Positions 8,653-17,509 of a stretch of DNA of 64,000 bases are shown one piece after another. The DNA comes from Rhodopseudomonas_A palustris_F (GTDB lineage Bacteria > Pseudomonadota > Alphaproteobacteria > Rhizobiales > Xanthobacteraceae). The position numbers and the translations under genes were made by a program. The stretch is from positions 3,658,001-3,722,000 of the forward strand of contig NC_007925.1 in NCBI RefSeq assembly GCF_000013745.1. The letters run 5' to 3'. How positions within the stretch are numbered: the stretch's first letter is position 1; each line of letters begins with the position of its first letter. The notes under the pieces were generated by a model. That model did not search any database. It had not been told where the DNA came from and saw nothing but the letters and a program-made list of their open reading frames with translations.

Positions 8653-10026
8653 TCACGCCGCGGTGGCGACCACGCGATTGCGGCCATCGTGCTTGGCACG
8701 GTACAGCGCAACGTCGGCGCGCTTCAAGACGTCGGCGATCGGCTCGCCCTTCTTCTCCAGCGTCGACAGCCCGATCGAGATCGTGACCTCGATGCGCTTC
8801 GCCCCCTTTTCGATTGCGAACAGTTCGCCCGCAATGGCGCGACGCAGCCGCTCCGCCACCATGCCGGCTACCGCGAGATCGGTCTCCGGCATCACCACGA
8901 CGAATTCCTCGCCGCCGTAGCGGCAGGCCAGATCGATGCCCCGGATCGATTTGCGGATTCGTACCGCGAATTCCCGCAGCACGTCGTCGCCGGCATCGTG
9001 GCCGTAGCTGTCGTTGATAGCCTTGAAGAAGTCGATGTCGAGCATCATCAGCGCCAGCGGCTTGCCGCGGACTCCGGCCTGCTCGGCCAACGTGGCGAGG
9101 TGGGTCTCCATGTAGCGGCGATTGTGCAGCCCGGTGAGCCCGTCGGTGATCGCCATCTCGATCGAGTTCTGCACGTTGTCGCGCAAATGATCGGTGTAAC
9201 GCCGCCGCCGGATCTGGGTCCGCGCCCGCGCCAGCAGTTCGTTCTTGTCGACCGGACGCAGCAAGTAATCGTTGACGCCGATCTCCAGCCCGCGCAGCAG
9301 CCGGGCGTTGTTGTCGGCGTCGGCGATGGCAAGAATCGGCACGTGCCGGGTGCGCTCCAGCGAGCGGGCCTGGCTGCACAGCCGCAGCCCGTCGAACTCT
9401 TCCAACCCGAGCGAGACGATCAACAGATCGTAATTGCCGTCGGCGGCGTGGAACAGCGCTTCCGAAGGATTCGGCTCGACGTCGACGGCATGCTCGGCCG
9501 CCAGTACCGGCGCCAACCGCTCATAGGACGACGGCCGGTCGTCGACCAGCAGGATGCGACCGCCTTTGCCGGTTTCGGCGACGGCTTCGCGCTCCGGCGC
9601 CTGCACCCCGATTTCCATCGAGGTCAGCGCGCGCATCCGCAATTCGTCGGTCATCATCTTCACCCGGGTGAGCGAACGCACCCGCGCGATCAGCACCACG
9701 TCGGACACCGGTTTGGTGAGAAAATCGTCGGCGCCAGCTTCCAGCCCGCGGACCCGATCGGACGGGCTGTCGAGCGCCGTCACCATCACCACCGGAATGA
9801 AATGCGTCGCCGGATTCGACTTCAGTCGCCGGCAGACTTCGAAGCCGTCCATGTCCGGCATCATGACGTCGAGCAGCACGATATCACAGGCGGCGCGCGA
9901 GCAGATCTCCAGCGCTTGGGCGCCGTTGGAGGCGGTCAGCACGTCGAAATATTCCGCCGATAATCTCGCCTCGAGCAGCTTGGCATTGGCGGGAATGTCG
10001 TCGACCACCAGAATGCGCGCGGACAT
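8653..10026 (-). CDS. pleD: Response regulator/diguanylate cyclase PleD
   Basis: PleD makes cyclic di-GMP at the cell pole during the swarmer-to-stalked (or motile-to-sessile) transition. The 457 residues form REC1 (1-120), an adaptor REC2 (about 150-270) and GGDEF (about 290-457). REC1 has the acidic pair VVDD and the phospho-acceptor in VLLDVMMP. REC2 has Ser where the acceptor Asp would be (LLIVSLGLEEFDG), as expected of a degenerate dimerisation receiver. The catalytic site is GGEEF, with an inhibitory I-site RGID five residues upstream. It follows divK by nine bases, the classical divK-pleD operon. Confidence 0.94.
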   Translation of the reverse strand: MSARILVVDDIPANAKLLEARLSAEYFDVLTASNGAQALEICSRAACDIVLLDVMMPDMDGFEVCRRLKSNPATHFIPVVMVTALDSPSDRVRGLEAGADDFLTKPVSDVVLIARVRSLTRVKMMTDELRMRALTSMEIGVQAPEREAVAETGKGGRILLVDDRPSSYERLAPVLAAEHAVDVEPNPSEALFHAADGNYDLLIVSLGLEEFDGLRLCSQARSLERTRHVPILAIADADNNARLLRGLEIGVNDYLLRPVDKNELLARARTQIRRRRYTDHLRDNVQNSIEMAITDGLTGLHNRRYMETHLATLAEQAGVRGKPLALMMLDIDFFKAINDSYGHDAGDDVLREFAVRIRKSIRGIDLACRYGGEEFVVVMPETDLAVAGMVAERLRRAIAGELFAIEKGAKRIEVTISIGLSTLEKKGEPIADVLKRADVALYRAKHDGRNRVVATAA

Positions 10027-10035
10027 CGAACTCTC

Positions 10036-10401
10036 CTACCCGATAAAGCGGCGAACGGTTTCGATGAACTTGCCGACCGAGATCGGCTTGGACAGATAGG
10101 CCTCGCAGCCGCCTTCGCGGATTCGTTCTTCGTCGCCCTTCATGGCGAAGGCGGTGACCGCGACCACCGGAATCGCGCGCAGCTCGGGATCGTCCTTGAT
10201 CCAGCGCGTGACCTCGAGACCGGAGACCTGCGGCAGCTGGATGTCCATCAGGATCAGGTCGGGGCGGAGTTTGCGGACGAGTTCGAGCGCTTCATAACCG
10301 TTGCTGGTTCCCGACGTCTGGTAGCCATGGGCTTCCAGCAAGTCGCGAAACAGCTTCATATTGAGCTCGTTGTCTTCCACGATCAGGACGGTTTTTGCCA
10401 T
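10036..10401 (-). CDS. divK: Single-domain response regulator DivK
   Basis: DivK is a stand-alone receiver protein that, when phosphorylated by DivJ/PleC-type kinases, controls the CtrA pathway. The 121 residues are one REC domain: MAKTVLIVEDNELNMKLFRD with the acidic pocket, LILMDIQLP with the acceptor Asp, VVAVTAFAM with the switch Thr, and the conserved Lys in YLSKPISV. An upstream extension of 22 codons in frame is rejected because the ATG at 10401 is the family start. It is followed by pleD in the same operon. No histidine kinase is encoded nearby. Confidence 0.94.
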   Translation of the reverse strand: MAKTVLIVEDNELNMKLFRDLLEAHGYQTSGTSNGYEALELVRKLRPDLILMDIQLPQVSGLEVTRWIKDDPELRAIPVVAVTAFAMKGDEERIREGGCEAYLSKPISVGKFIETVRRFIG

Positions 10402-10527
10402 CCCGCCCTCCAATCCCCAAACGAATGCCCGGATCTGCGACCAGCGAACCTGTTCGCCACGCCGCAAGACTCGGGCATGATGGATTCAAAATAGAGACTA
10501 TAAGTTACGGAAAGGCAAACATTGCGA

Positions 10528-10827
10528 ATGACCAAGGACGATCGAAAAACCCGCCAAGTGGCTGAAATCGTAGCGGTCCAAGCGCTGTCCTTCGTCGCCT
10601 CGGAGCCCGAGCGACTGGGCCGCTTTCTGGCCGAGACCGGGCTTGGACCGGAAACCCTGCGGCTGGCCGCGGCCGATCCGCAGTTCCTCGCCGGCGTCTT
10701 GGACTTCGTGCTGCGCGACGACGACACCGTGAAGGCGTTCGCCGCGGCCTCCAGTCTCGATCCGACCACGATCGCGGCGGCACGCCAGGCGCTCGACGAA
10801 CTGCCGTGGGAGCGCGACGTGCCGTGA
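10528..10827 (+). CDS. DUF3572 family protein
   Basis: A 99-residue acidic, helical protein of unknown function, typical of Rhizobiales DUF3572 (core EIVAVQALSFVASEPERL, then RFLAETGL and an FLRDDD-like C-terminal region ending LPWERD). The ATG at 10528 is used; a TTG at 10522 lies six bases after GGAAAGG and could be the real start. Its stop overlaps the GTG start of dinB by four bases (GTGA), so the two are translationally coupled. That suggests, but does not show, a link with DNA damage tolerance. Confidence 0.8.
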   Translation: MTKDDRKTRQVAEIVAVQALSFVASEPERLGRFLAETGLGPETLRLAAADPQFLAGVLDFVLRDDDTVKAFAAASSLDPTTIAAARQALDELPWERDVP

Positions 10828-12122
10828 CAGCGGCGGCGCCAAGCCCAGCGCGCGGTTTCTGTCGCGACTGCCTCGCCGAACAGGACGGCGCGGCGGCGTT
10901 GCGTTGCGTTGCCTGCGGCTCGCCTCGGCTTTTGCGCCACGCCCGGCTCGGCGCGTTGACGCTGGCGCATATCGACTGTGATGCGTTCTACGCCACCGTC
11001 GAGAAGCGCGACGATCCGGCGATCGCCGATCGCCCGGTGATCATCGGCGGCGGCAAGCGCGGGGTGGTATCGGCGGCCTGCTACATCGCCCGCACCTTTG
11101 GCGTGCGCTCGGCGATGCCGATGTTCAAGGCGCTGGCGCTTTGCCCCGACGCCGCGGTGGTGCGCCCCGACATGGCGAAGTACGTCCGCGTCGGTCGCGA
11201 GGTGCGCCAGGCGATGCTGGCGCTGACGCCGCTGGTCGAGCCGCTGTCGATCGACGAGGCGTTCCTCGATCTGTCCGGCACCGAACGCCTGCACGGCATG
11301 ATCGCCGCCAAGGTGCTGGCACGATTCGCCGCCAAGGTGGAGCGCGAGATCGGCATCACCGTGTCGGTCGGGCTGTCTTGCAACAAGTTTCTTGCCAAGA
11401 TCGCCTCCGATCTCGACAAGCCGCGCGGCTTCGCGGTGCTCGATCAGGACGACGCCCGCGCGATGCTGACGGATCGTCCGGTCGGCTTCATCTTCGGCGT
11501 CGGCCCGGCCACCGAGCAGCGGTTGATCGCGCGCGGCTATCGCTTGATCGGCGATCTGCAGCGCGCCGCCGAAGCCGATCTGATGAAGCAATTCGGCGCC
11601 GAGGGGCAACGGCTGTGGCGGCTAGCCCGCGGCATCGACGATCGCAAGGTCGTGCCCGACCGCGGCGCCAAGAGCATTTCCAACGAGACCACGTTCGAGA
11701 CCGACATCCGCGATCTGGCGACGCTGGAAAAGGTGCTGTGGCGCTTGTCCGAAAAAGTCTCGTCGCGGCTGAAGAGCGCGGATCTCGCCGGCTCAACGAT
11801 CACGCTGAAACTGAAGACCGCGGATTTTCGCCAGCGCACGCGCGCGCAAACCATTCACTCCCCGACCCAGCTCGCCGGCAAGATCTTCGCGCTGTCGCGC
11901 GAGATGCTGGCCAAGGAAATCGACGGCACCGCGTTCCGGCTGATCGGCACCGGGGTCAGCGCGCTGACGCCGGGTTCGGCGGCCGACGACACCGATATGC
12001 TGGATGCCCGCGCCGCGCACGCCGAACGCGCGATGGATGACCTGCGCAAGAAATTCGGCACCGCCGCTGTGATCAAGGGCATCGCCTATGAGGGACCGGA
12101 GAAACGCGACCAGCGCGAATGA
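10824..12122 (+). CDS. dinB: DNA polymerase IV (Y family) with N-terminal zinc-ribbon
   Basis: This is an error-prone translesion polymerase. The protein is 432 residues from a GTG at 10824. Residues 12-40 hold two CxxC pairs (CRDC and CVAC), a zinc-ribbon extension common in alphaproteobacterial DinB and absent from the E. coli enzyme. The catalytic palm follows: LAHIDCDAFYATVEKRDDP, YIARTFGVRSAMPM, then PLSIDEAFLDLSG with the second acidic pair. Helix-hairpin-helix and little-finger domains follow. No clear C-terminal beta-clamp motif was identified. It is coupled to the DUF3572 gene by the four-base overlap. Confidence 0.94.
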   Translation: MTAAAPSPARGFCRDCLAEQDGAAALRCVACGSPRLLRHARLGALTLAHIDCDAFYATVEKRDDPAIADRPVIIGGGKRGVVSAACYIARTFGVRSAMPMFKALALCPDAAVVRPDMAKYVRVGREVRQAMLALTPLVEPLSIDEAFLDLSGTERLHGMIAAKVLARFAAKVEREIGITVSVGLSCNKFLAKIASDLDKPRGFAVLDQDDARAMLTDRPVGFIFGVGPATEQRLIARGYRLIGDLQRAAEADLMKQFGAEGQRLWRLARGIDDRKVVPDRGAKSISNETTFETDIRDLATLEKVLWRLSEKVSSRLKSADLAGSTITLKLKTADFRQRTRAQTIHSPTQLAGKIFALSREMLAKEIDGTAFRLIGTGVSALTPGSAADDTDMLDARAAHAERAMDDLRKKFGTAAVIKGIAYEGPEKRDQRE

Positions 12123-12154
12123 GCTGAGCGCGAGTGAACTGAGAGATTGCGTGC

Positions 12155-12212
12155 CCCCGGCTCTGCAACGCAGTGCGCCGCACTTGCGGCGTAGTGCGCT
12201 GCAGAGCCGGGG
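12155..12212. repeat. Intergenic palindromic repeat (REP-like), copy A
   Basis: A 58-base imperfect inverted repeat with outer arms CCCCGGCTCTGC and GCAGAGCCGGGG and inner arms around GTGCGCCGCA and TGCGGCGTAGTGC. It lies between the convergent dinB and EipB-like genes. Such GC-rich intergenic palindromes are common in Bradyrhizobium and Rhodopseudomonas chromosomes. It could also act as a transcription barrier. Confidence 0.75.
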
Positions 12213-12238
12213 CCGTTACAGATGCGGCCTTCGTAACG

Positions 12239-12285
12239 GTCCCGGTTCTGCGGAGCAGCGCTACGCGCTGCACCGCGCCCGGGAC
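12239..12285. repeat. Intergenic palindromic repeat (REP-like), copy B
   Basis: A 47-base hairpin with arms GTCCCGG and CCGGGAC and an inner stem AGCAGCGC/GCGCTGC. It is 26 bases from copy A but differs in sequence, so the two form a small REP cluster in the dinB/EipB-like convergent gap. Confidence 0.7.
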
Positions 12286-12318
12286 ACAGTCACCACTCCG
12301 CAAACTAAGCCAGCACGC

Positions 12319-13191
12319 TCACTTGCAAGGCTTGCTGGCCTTGACGTCGAACTTGCCGAGCGCGCCGGCGATCACGAAATCATTGTAGTCGAGCACCAGC
12401 GCGCGCGACACGCCGTTTTCGTAGAGTTCGAACGACATCGCATAGACCGGGGTCTGCTCGCCGGAATTGGCCTTGGCTTCGCGGTCGTAGTAACTCACCG
12501 TCACCGGCCAGCGCGTCAGCGACTTCATCGCGTCGGAACTGGTGGAAGGATCAGGCGCCGTGACCGCGCGGTCGCCGGGGATCGGCTGACCGATCACCGT
12601 CAGCGTATTGTAGACCTTCTCGCCATTGTCCGAGCCGTCATAGACCGACAGTTCGAGCACCGATTTGCCGTCGCGCGCCGCCGCGATGATGCGATGGATC
12701 TGTTCGGTGGGAAACACCGTGGAACCATCCAGGGTGAACGTCTTGGCCGCAGGCTTCTTCAGCTTGACGGTGACGTGATCTCCGGTGCGCTCGGCGATGC
12801 CGTCGACCGAACTCGGATCGCCATCGTTCATCTTGGTGTCGATCTTGAAGCGATAGCTCTTGCCCTCGCCGTCTTCCCAGCTGGTCGAGCGCAAATCGCT
12901 CAGCGTGTTCTTGCCCTCGCCGCTGTCGAGCTCGGAGACCTGGCGGAAGTCGGAGCTGTAGCCGTCGCAGGCGGAGCCTGAGAAGTTGTACAGAATGCGA
13001 CCGCGCACGCTGTTGACCGAAGCATTGCCGCGCGCTTTCAGCAGGCTGAGTTCATACAGCGCCTGATGCGCCAGGAACGCCGGCGGAGCGCCGGCTTGGG
13101 CGACGGCGGCGCCAAAACCCGCAGGCGCCACGGCCACGGTGATCGCCAGCAGCGACAACCGAAACCGCGAAATTGGCCACAATCGGCGCAT
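12319..13191 (-). CDS. EipB-like periplasmic envelope integrity protein (DUF1849)
   Basis: This is a 290-residue exported protein of the DUF1849/EipB family, which in Brucella supports envelope integrity. A signal peptide covers about residues 1-32 (arginine-rich start, hydrophobic core, cleavage near AVAQA). The mature part is beta-rich and starts AHQALYELSL. Only two cysteines are present in the mature protein: Cys75 (SGSACDGY) and Cys289 next to the C-terminus. This matches the single conserved disulfide of EipB that ties the chain ends together. The ATG at 13191 is chosen because it starts the signal peptide. It is convergent with dinB across the REP cluster. Confidence 0.88.
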   Translation of the reverse strand: MRRLWPISRFRLSLLAITVAVAPAGFGAAVAQAGAPPAFLAHQALYELSLLKARGNASVNSVRGRILYNFSGSACDGYSSDFRQVSELDSGEGKNTLSDLRSTSWEDGEGKSYRFKIDTKMNDGDPSSVDGIAERTGDHVTVKLKKPAAKTFTLDGSTVFPTEQIHRIIAAARDGKSVLELSVYDGSDNGEKVYNTLTVIGQPIPGDRAVTAPDPSTSSDAMKSLTRWPVTVSYYDREAKANSGEQTPVYAMSFELYENGVSRALVLDYNDFVIAGALGKFDVKASKPCK

Positions 13192-13391
13192 CACACCTCC
13201 CCTGCGTTGAAACCGCGAGAATAGTGGCTCCGGCATTGCGCCGCAACCATGGCTCAAACCCGAGGACCGAGGCGATTTTCGCCGCTGCGACTGGTTCCGG
13301 GTTGCTTGCATGTCGCAACGCTTTGCGCGAAACAGGGCAAAGGCGGGGTCACAACATTGCGGCCGGGCGCACAACAAACATGGGGATGAGC

Positions 13392-13859
13392 ATGGCAGGA
13401 ACGGTTGAGCAGAAACTTGCGGCGCAGGGCGTGGTGCTGCACGAGCCGGCGAGCCCGGTTGCAAACTACGTCGGCTTCGTCCGCTCCGGCAATCTGCTGT
13501 TCGTCTCCGGCCAGGTCTGTTTCGATCCGCAGGGCCAACTGATCGCCAAGGGCAAGCTCGGCGTCGACGTCACCATCGAACAGGGCGTCGCGGCGGCGCG
13601 CGGCTGCGCGATCAACATCCTGGCGCAGGTCAAGGCCGCGCTCGGCGACCTCGACAAGGTGGTCCGCGTGGTGCGGCTCGGCGGCTTCGTGAATTCGCCG
13701 CCGGATTTCATCGACGCTCCGAAAGTGGTGAACGGCGCGTCCGACCTGATGGTCGCCGCGTTCGGCGACAAGGGCCGCCACGCCCGCGCCGCGGTCGGCG
13801 TCGCCGCCTTGCCGGCCGATGCCGCGGTCGAGGTCGACGCGGTGTTCGAAGTCGCTTAG
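13392..13859 (+). CDS. RidA family protein (YjgF/YER057c/UK114)
   Basis: RidA-like proteins hydrolyse reactive enamine/imine intermediates in the cytosol, though this subgroup is not the canonical RidA. The 155 residues begin MAGTVEQKLAAQGVVL and contain LLFVSGQVCFDPQG and the VVNGASDLMVAAFGDKGRHAR region, where the substrate-binding Arg sits in the family. Three ATGs occur in frame at 13380, 13386 and 13392; the last is preferred because GGGGA precedes it at a good distance. The glycerophosphodiesterase gene starts 11 bases downstream. Confidence 0.88.
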   Translation: MAGTVEQKLAAQGVVLHEPASPVANYVGFVRSGNLLFVSGQVCFDPQGQLIAKGKLGVDVTIEQGVAAARGCAINILAQVKAALGDLDKVVRVVRLGGFVNSPPDFIDAPKVVNGASDLMVAAFGDKGRHARAAVGVAALPADAAVEVDAVFEVA

Positions 13860-13869
13860 CGAGCCGAGC

Positions 13870-14619
13870 ATGCGTGCCCCTGACTGGCTGACCGCACGGC
13901 CGATCGCGCATCGCGGGCTGCATGATCGCGCCCGCGGTTTGGTCGAGAACATGCCGGGCGCGGTCCGCGCGGCGGTGGCCGGCCGGTTCGGTATCGAGGT
14001 CGACGTGCAATTGTCGTCGGACGGTGAGGCCATGGTGCATCACGACGATGCGCTGGGCCGGCTCACCGACGGCAGCGGCGCGCTGGCCGAACTCACCGCA
14101 GCACAGCTCAAGCAGGTGCCGTTCAAGGACACCGCGGAGCGGATGATGACGCTCGGCGATCTCTGCGCTTTGGTCGACGGCGCGGTGCCGCTGTTGATCG
14201 AGGTGAAGAGCCATTTCGACGGCGACCGCAAACTGGTGGCGCGGATGGCGCAGGTGCTGGCGGCCTATCGCGGGCCGGCGGCGGTGATGTCGTTCGATCC
14301 CGACCAGGTGCTGGCGTTGCGCCAAGCGCTGCCGCAACTGCCGCGCGGCGTCACCGCGCAGCGCCGCTACGACGACGATTATTGGGACAAGCTCGCGCCC
14401 GCCAAGCGCGACGCCATGCTGCATCTGCGCCACGGCCTGCAGACGCGGCCGCATTTCGTCGCCTATTGGGTGCGCGATCTGCCGGCGCCGGCGCCGTGGA
14501 TCGCCCGCAACCTGTTCGGCTGCGCTTTGTTGACCTGGACGGTGCGGACACCGGAGCAGCGGCAGCACGCCGCGCGCTATGCCGACCAGATGATTTTCGA
14601 AGGATTCCGCCCGGAATAA
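13870..14619 (+). CDS. Glycerophosphodiester phosphodiesterase (GDPD family)
   Basis: This predicted cytosolic TIM-barrel enzyme of 249 residues hydrolyses glycerophosphodiesters to glycerol-3-phosphate. The GDPD signatures are the N-terminal PIAHRGLHD with catalytic His-Arg, the metal ligands in GIEVDVQLSSDGEAMVHHD, and LIEVKSH. No signal peptide is visible. It sits immediately downstream of the RidA-like gene, probably in the same transcript. The short length resembles small proteobacterial GDPDs (UgpQ-like), but no ugp transporter genes are nearby. Confidence 0.9.
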   Translation: MRAPDWLTARPIAHRGLHDRARGLVENMPGAVRAAVAGRFGIEVDVQLSSDGEAMVHHDDALGRLTDGSGALAELTAAQLKQVPFKDTAERMMTLGDLCALVDGAVPLLIEVKSHFDGDRKLVARMAQVLAAYRGPAAVMSFDPDQVLALRQALPQLPRGVTAQRRYDDDYWDKLAPAKRDAMLHLRHGLQTRPHFVAYWVRDLPAPAPWIARNLFGCALLTWTVRTPEQRQHAARYADQMIFEGFRPE

Positions 14620-14721
14620 TGATCGGCCTTGAACCGGCGGGCGCAATGCACAAATCAGGAGGATGGCGCCGACGATGCTGGATCCCGATTTCGCCGATTT
14701 TTTCGCCCGGTTCGCTGATCG

Positions 14722-15942
14722 ATGATTTCATCGGAGATCACCCTGGAAGCGGTGGGTTCGGTCAGCCAGATCGCGGCCGCCGACTGGGACGCCTGCGCCG
14801 CCTCGCCGCTGCAGCCCGGCGCGACGCCGACCAACGGCGTGGCCTGCGCGCCGGCCTCGTCGTTCAATCCCTTTACATCGCACGCCTTCTTCGCCGCCTT
14901 GGAGTCCTCGAACTCGGCCTGCGCCCGCACCGGCTGGGGCCCGCGCCATCTCGTCGCCCGGCAGAACGGCGGAATCGTCGGCATCGTGCCGTGCTATCTG
15001 AAGTCGCATTCGCAGGGCGAATATGTGTTCGACCGCGGTTGGGCCGACGCCTATGAGCGCGCCGGTGGCCGTTATTATCCTAAGCTGCAGGTCTCGGTGC
15101 CGTTTACGCCTGCGACCGGACCTCGGCTGCTGATCCGCCCGGGCGTCGACGCCGCAGAGGTCGGCACGGCGCTCGCCAACGGCCTGATCGCGCTGTGCGG
15201 CGTCAGCAAGGCGTCTTCGGTGCACGTCACCTTCGCCCGCGAGCAGGAGTGGAGATTCTTGGCGCAGCAGGGATTCCTGCAGCGCACCGACCAACAATTC
15301 CACTGGCACAATGCCGGCTATCGCAGCTTCGACGATTTTCTCGCCACGCTGGCCTCGCGGCACCGCAAGGCGATCAAGCGCGAGCGCCGCGACGCCTTGG
15401 CGGGCGGCATCAGCATCGAAGCCTTGACCGGCGCAGCGATCACCGAAGAAGCCTGGGACGCGTTCTTCGAATTCTACATGGAGACCGGCTCGCGCAAATG
15501 GGGCCGGCCCTATCTGACCCGCGCGTTCTACAGCGAGATCGGCCGCAGCATGAGCGAGCAGGTTCTCTTGGTGATGGCGAAACGCGACGGCCGCTTCATC
15601 GCCGGCGCGATCAATTTCATCGGCGGCGACACGCTGTTCGGCCGGCACTGGGGCGCCATCGAACATCACCCGTTCCTGCATTTCGAAGTCTGCTATTATC
15701 AGGCGATCGAATTCGCGGTTTTGCGCGGGCTTGCCACCGTCGAAGCCGGCGCCCAGGGCGAACACAAGATCGCCCGCGGCTACCTGCCGCAAACCACCTA
15801 TTCGGCGCATTTCATCGCCGACCCGGCGCTGCGCCGCGCGGTCGCGGACTACCTCAAGCAGGAGCGCGCCTATGTGGCGGCGGCGGCGCGCGAACTCACC
15901 GAGGCCGGCCCGTTTCGCAAGGGGTCTGACGAGGCGTCTTGA
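14722..15942 (+). CDS. COG3146 family GNAT-like acyltransferase (FemAB-related)
   Basis: This 406-residue protein belongs to the COG3146 (DUF482) family, often named 'peptidogalycan biosynthesis protein'. Its two GNAT-like halves relate it to FemAB aminoacyltransferases, but its substrate is unproven. Recognisable blocks are NPFTSHAFFAALESSNSA, YVFDRGWADAYERAGG, YYPKLQVSVPFTP and a C-terminal GAQGEHKIARGYLP. It is cytosolic by sequence. It lies upstream of the HIT gene with a 50-base gap, so they may be co-transcribed. It is unrelated in position to the division cluster at the left end. Confidence 0.85.
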   Translation: MISSEITLEAVGSVSQIAAADWDACAASPLQPGATPTNGVACAPASSFNPFTSHAFFAALESSNSACARTGWGPRHLVARQNGGIVGIVPCYLKSHSQGEYVFDRGWADAYERAGGRYYPKLQVSVPFTPATGPRLLIRPGVDAAEVGTALANGLIALCGVSKASSVHVTFAREQEWRFLAQQGFLQRTDQQFHWHNAGYRSFDDFLATLASRHRKAIKRERRDALAGGISIEALTGAAITEEAWDAFFEFYMETGSRKWGRPYLTRAFYSEIGRSMSEQVLLVMAKRDGRFIAGAINFIGGDTLFGRHWGAIEHHPFLHFEVCYYQAIEFAVLRGLATVEAGAQGEHKIARGYLPQTTYSAHFIADPALRRAVADYLKQERAYVAAAARELTEAGPFRKGSDEAS

Positions 15943-15992
15943 CCGCACCGCCTCCTGCGGCGACAGTCGCGCCATCAATTTTCGGAGTCGTC

Positions 15993-16421
15993 ATGACCGC
16001 TTATGATCCCGACAACATCTTCGCCAAGATTCTGCGCGGCGAATTCTCCTGCTACAAAGTCTATGAGAACGACCACGTGCTGGCGTTTCTCGACATCATG
16101 CCGCGCGCGCCCGGCCACACGCTGGTGCTGCCGAAGGCTGCGGCGCGCAACATCCTTGACATTACGGCGGAGGATTTCGCCCATGTGGCGCGCGGCGCCC
16201 ACACCATCGCCCGCGCCGCCAAGACCGCGTTCAACGCCGACGGCATCACCGTGCAACAATTCTCCGAACCCGCTGGCGGCCAGGTGGTGTTTCACCTGCA
16301 CATGCACGTGATCCCGCGCCATGACGACGTGGCGCTGCTGCCGCCCGCCAGCCGCAAGGAAGACGCTGCCGTGCTCGAGGCGCAGGCGAAAAAACTGATC
16401 GCGGCGCTGCAGGCCGGGTGA
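15993..16421 (+). CDS. HIT family nucleotide hydrolase/transferase
   Basis: A 142-residue histidine-triad protein, likely a purine nucleoside phosphoramidase (Hint type) acting on AMP conjugates. The nucleotide-contact region FCYK-like segment (GEFSCYKVYENDHVLAFLDI) and the active site HLHMHVIPRH are clear. A longer in-frame extension to 15939 overlaps the upstream gene and is rejected in favour of the ATG at 15993. It is followed by a palindromic repeat, which may end the transcript. Confidence 0.92.
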   Translation: MTAYDPDNIFAKILRGEFSCYKVYENDHVLAFLDIMPRAPGHTLVLPKAAARNILDITAEDFAHVARGAHTIARAAKTAFNADGITVQQFSEPAGGQVVFHLHMHVIPRHDDVALLPPASRKEDAAVLEAQAKKLIAALQAG

Positions 16422-16487
16422 AGCGAGGCCGTCACCGGCTGCTCCACCGCGAAAATGCTGTAGCGATTATCGGCACTGAACCCACCA

Positions 16488-16577
16488 CGTCATGGCCGCG
16501 CTCGTCGCGGCCATCCACGCCCACAAGCGGCGCCTTGCCCGTTTCCGTGGGTGGCCGGGACAAGCCCGGCCATGACG
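16488..16577. repeat. Dispersed palindromic repeat in intergenic gap
   Basis: A 90-base inverted repeat with outer arms CGTCATGGCC and GGCCATGACG and GC-rich inner arms (GTGGGTGGCCGGGACAAGC on the right). This type of palindrome is widespread in intergenic DNA of Bradyrhizobium-group genomes. It lies between the HIT gene and the convergent trmO gene and may block read-through. Confidence 0.75.
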
Positions 16578-16634
16578 CGGAGAGGTTGCCACCTCTCGAG
16601 ACGCCGTCCGAGATGCGAGCCGAAGACGTAAGCG

Positions 16635-17102
16635 CTACTTCTCCTCCGGCAACGCCCCCTGGAAGCGGTCGGGCTTCAGATCGATCAGCGGCGTCTCGTC
16701 GAGGCAATCCAGCCCGCGCACCAGCACGGTGGCGCCTTCGATGCCGACCAGCGTCACCCGCGAGGTGCCGATCGGATTGGGCCGCAGCGGCGAGCGCAGC
16801 GCAAAGGTGCCGCGCGCCTCGTCGCCGCGGCGCTTCTGCAGCACCAGATCGCGCCGCGACAGATGCAGCCAATACAGCACTTCGAGGTAAGCGTATTTGT
16901 CCAGCCCCTGCAGCGCCGGCAGCCACGGCTCGAAGATCTCCAACCGGCACACCGGCCCCTCCAGCGCGCCCTGTCGCGGCGTCTGCTCGCGCGAGGTCCA
17001 GGGGGTGCGAATGCGACCGATGAAGATCAGGCCGGCATCGGTGGCGGGCGGCGGCGTGACGGCGATTTCGCCGTCGCGAATGTCACTGTAGTCCATGGTC
17101 AA
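16635..17102 (-). CDS. trmO: tRNA (N6-threonylcarbamoyl-A37)-N6-methyltransferase TrmO
   Basis: TrmO (TsaA/YaeB) is a SAM-dependent methyltransferase that N6-methylates t6A37 in tRNA-Thr. The 155-residue protein shows IGRIRTPWTSREQTPRQGA, the GLDKYAYLEVLYWLHLS region and the hallmark RSPLRPNPIGTSRVTLVG. It ends with DETPLIDLKPDRF. It is shorter than E. coli TrmO and lacks a C-terminal extension, as in many alphaproteobacteria. The first ATG at 17102 is used; MDYSDI two codons later is possible. Confidence 0.88.
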   Translation of the reverse strand: MTMDYSDIRDGEIAVTPPPATDAGLIFIGRIRTPWTSREQTPRQGALEGPVCRLEIFEPWLPALQGLDKYAYLEVLYWLHLSRRDLVLQKRRGDEARGTFALRSPLRPNPIGTSRVTLVGIEGATVLVRGLDCLDETPLIDLKPDRFQGALPEEK

Positions 17103-17164
17103 TTCCAGCTTATGCCGAGAAAGCTGACCCCGCGGTTAGACCAACGCGACCGCCGCGGCAAGCG

Positions 17165-17509
17165 CTAACCCAGCGCCCATTTGCCGGCGATCATCACCGC
17201 CTCGCCGCTCAGCACGCCAAGCAGGATCGAGCGGCGCGCGGCGACGAACACCACCAGCCCCACCGCGACCGCGCCGTAGCGCAGCGGTCCCGGCACGCTG
17301 GCGAGAGCGCCCGGCGGCAACACCAGGATCTGGGCGATGACGCCGGCGAGGATCGCGGTGGCCACCGCCCTCACCCACACCAAAATTTCCGAGCCTTCGT
17401 CGAGCCCGCCGCCGAGCCACAGCCCGAGCATCCGCCACACTTCATTCGGCAGAAAGCCGGCCAACAGCAACACCACCAGCGCGTGCCAGTCGCCGATAAA
17501 CTCGTTCAT
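17165..17509 (-). CDS. azlD: AzlD family branched-chain amino acid export subunit
   Basis: A 114-residue protein with four predicted membrane segments, the small partner of AzlC in branched-chain amino acid efflux. It starts MNEFIGDWHALVVLLLAGFLPNE, typical of AzlD. The start overlaps the azlC stop by four bases (ATGA), which couples their translation and supports the pair. It is followed by a 62-base gap to trmO on the same strand. Confidence 0.85.
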   Translation of the reverse strand: MNEFIGDWHALVVLLLAGFLPNEVWRMLGLWLGGGLDEGSEILVWVRAVATAILAGVIAQILVLPPGALASVPGPLRYGAVAVGLVVFVAARRSILLGVLSGEAVMIAGKWALG

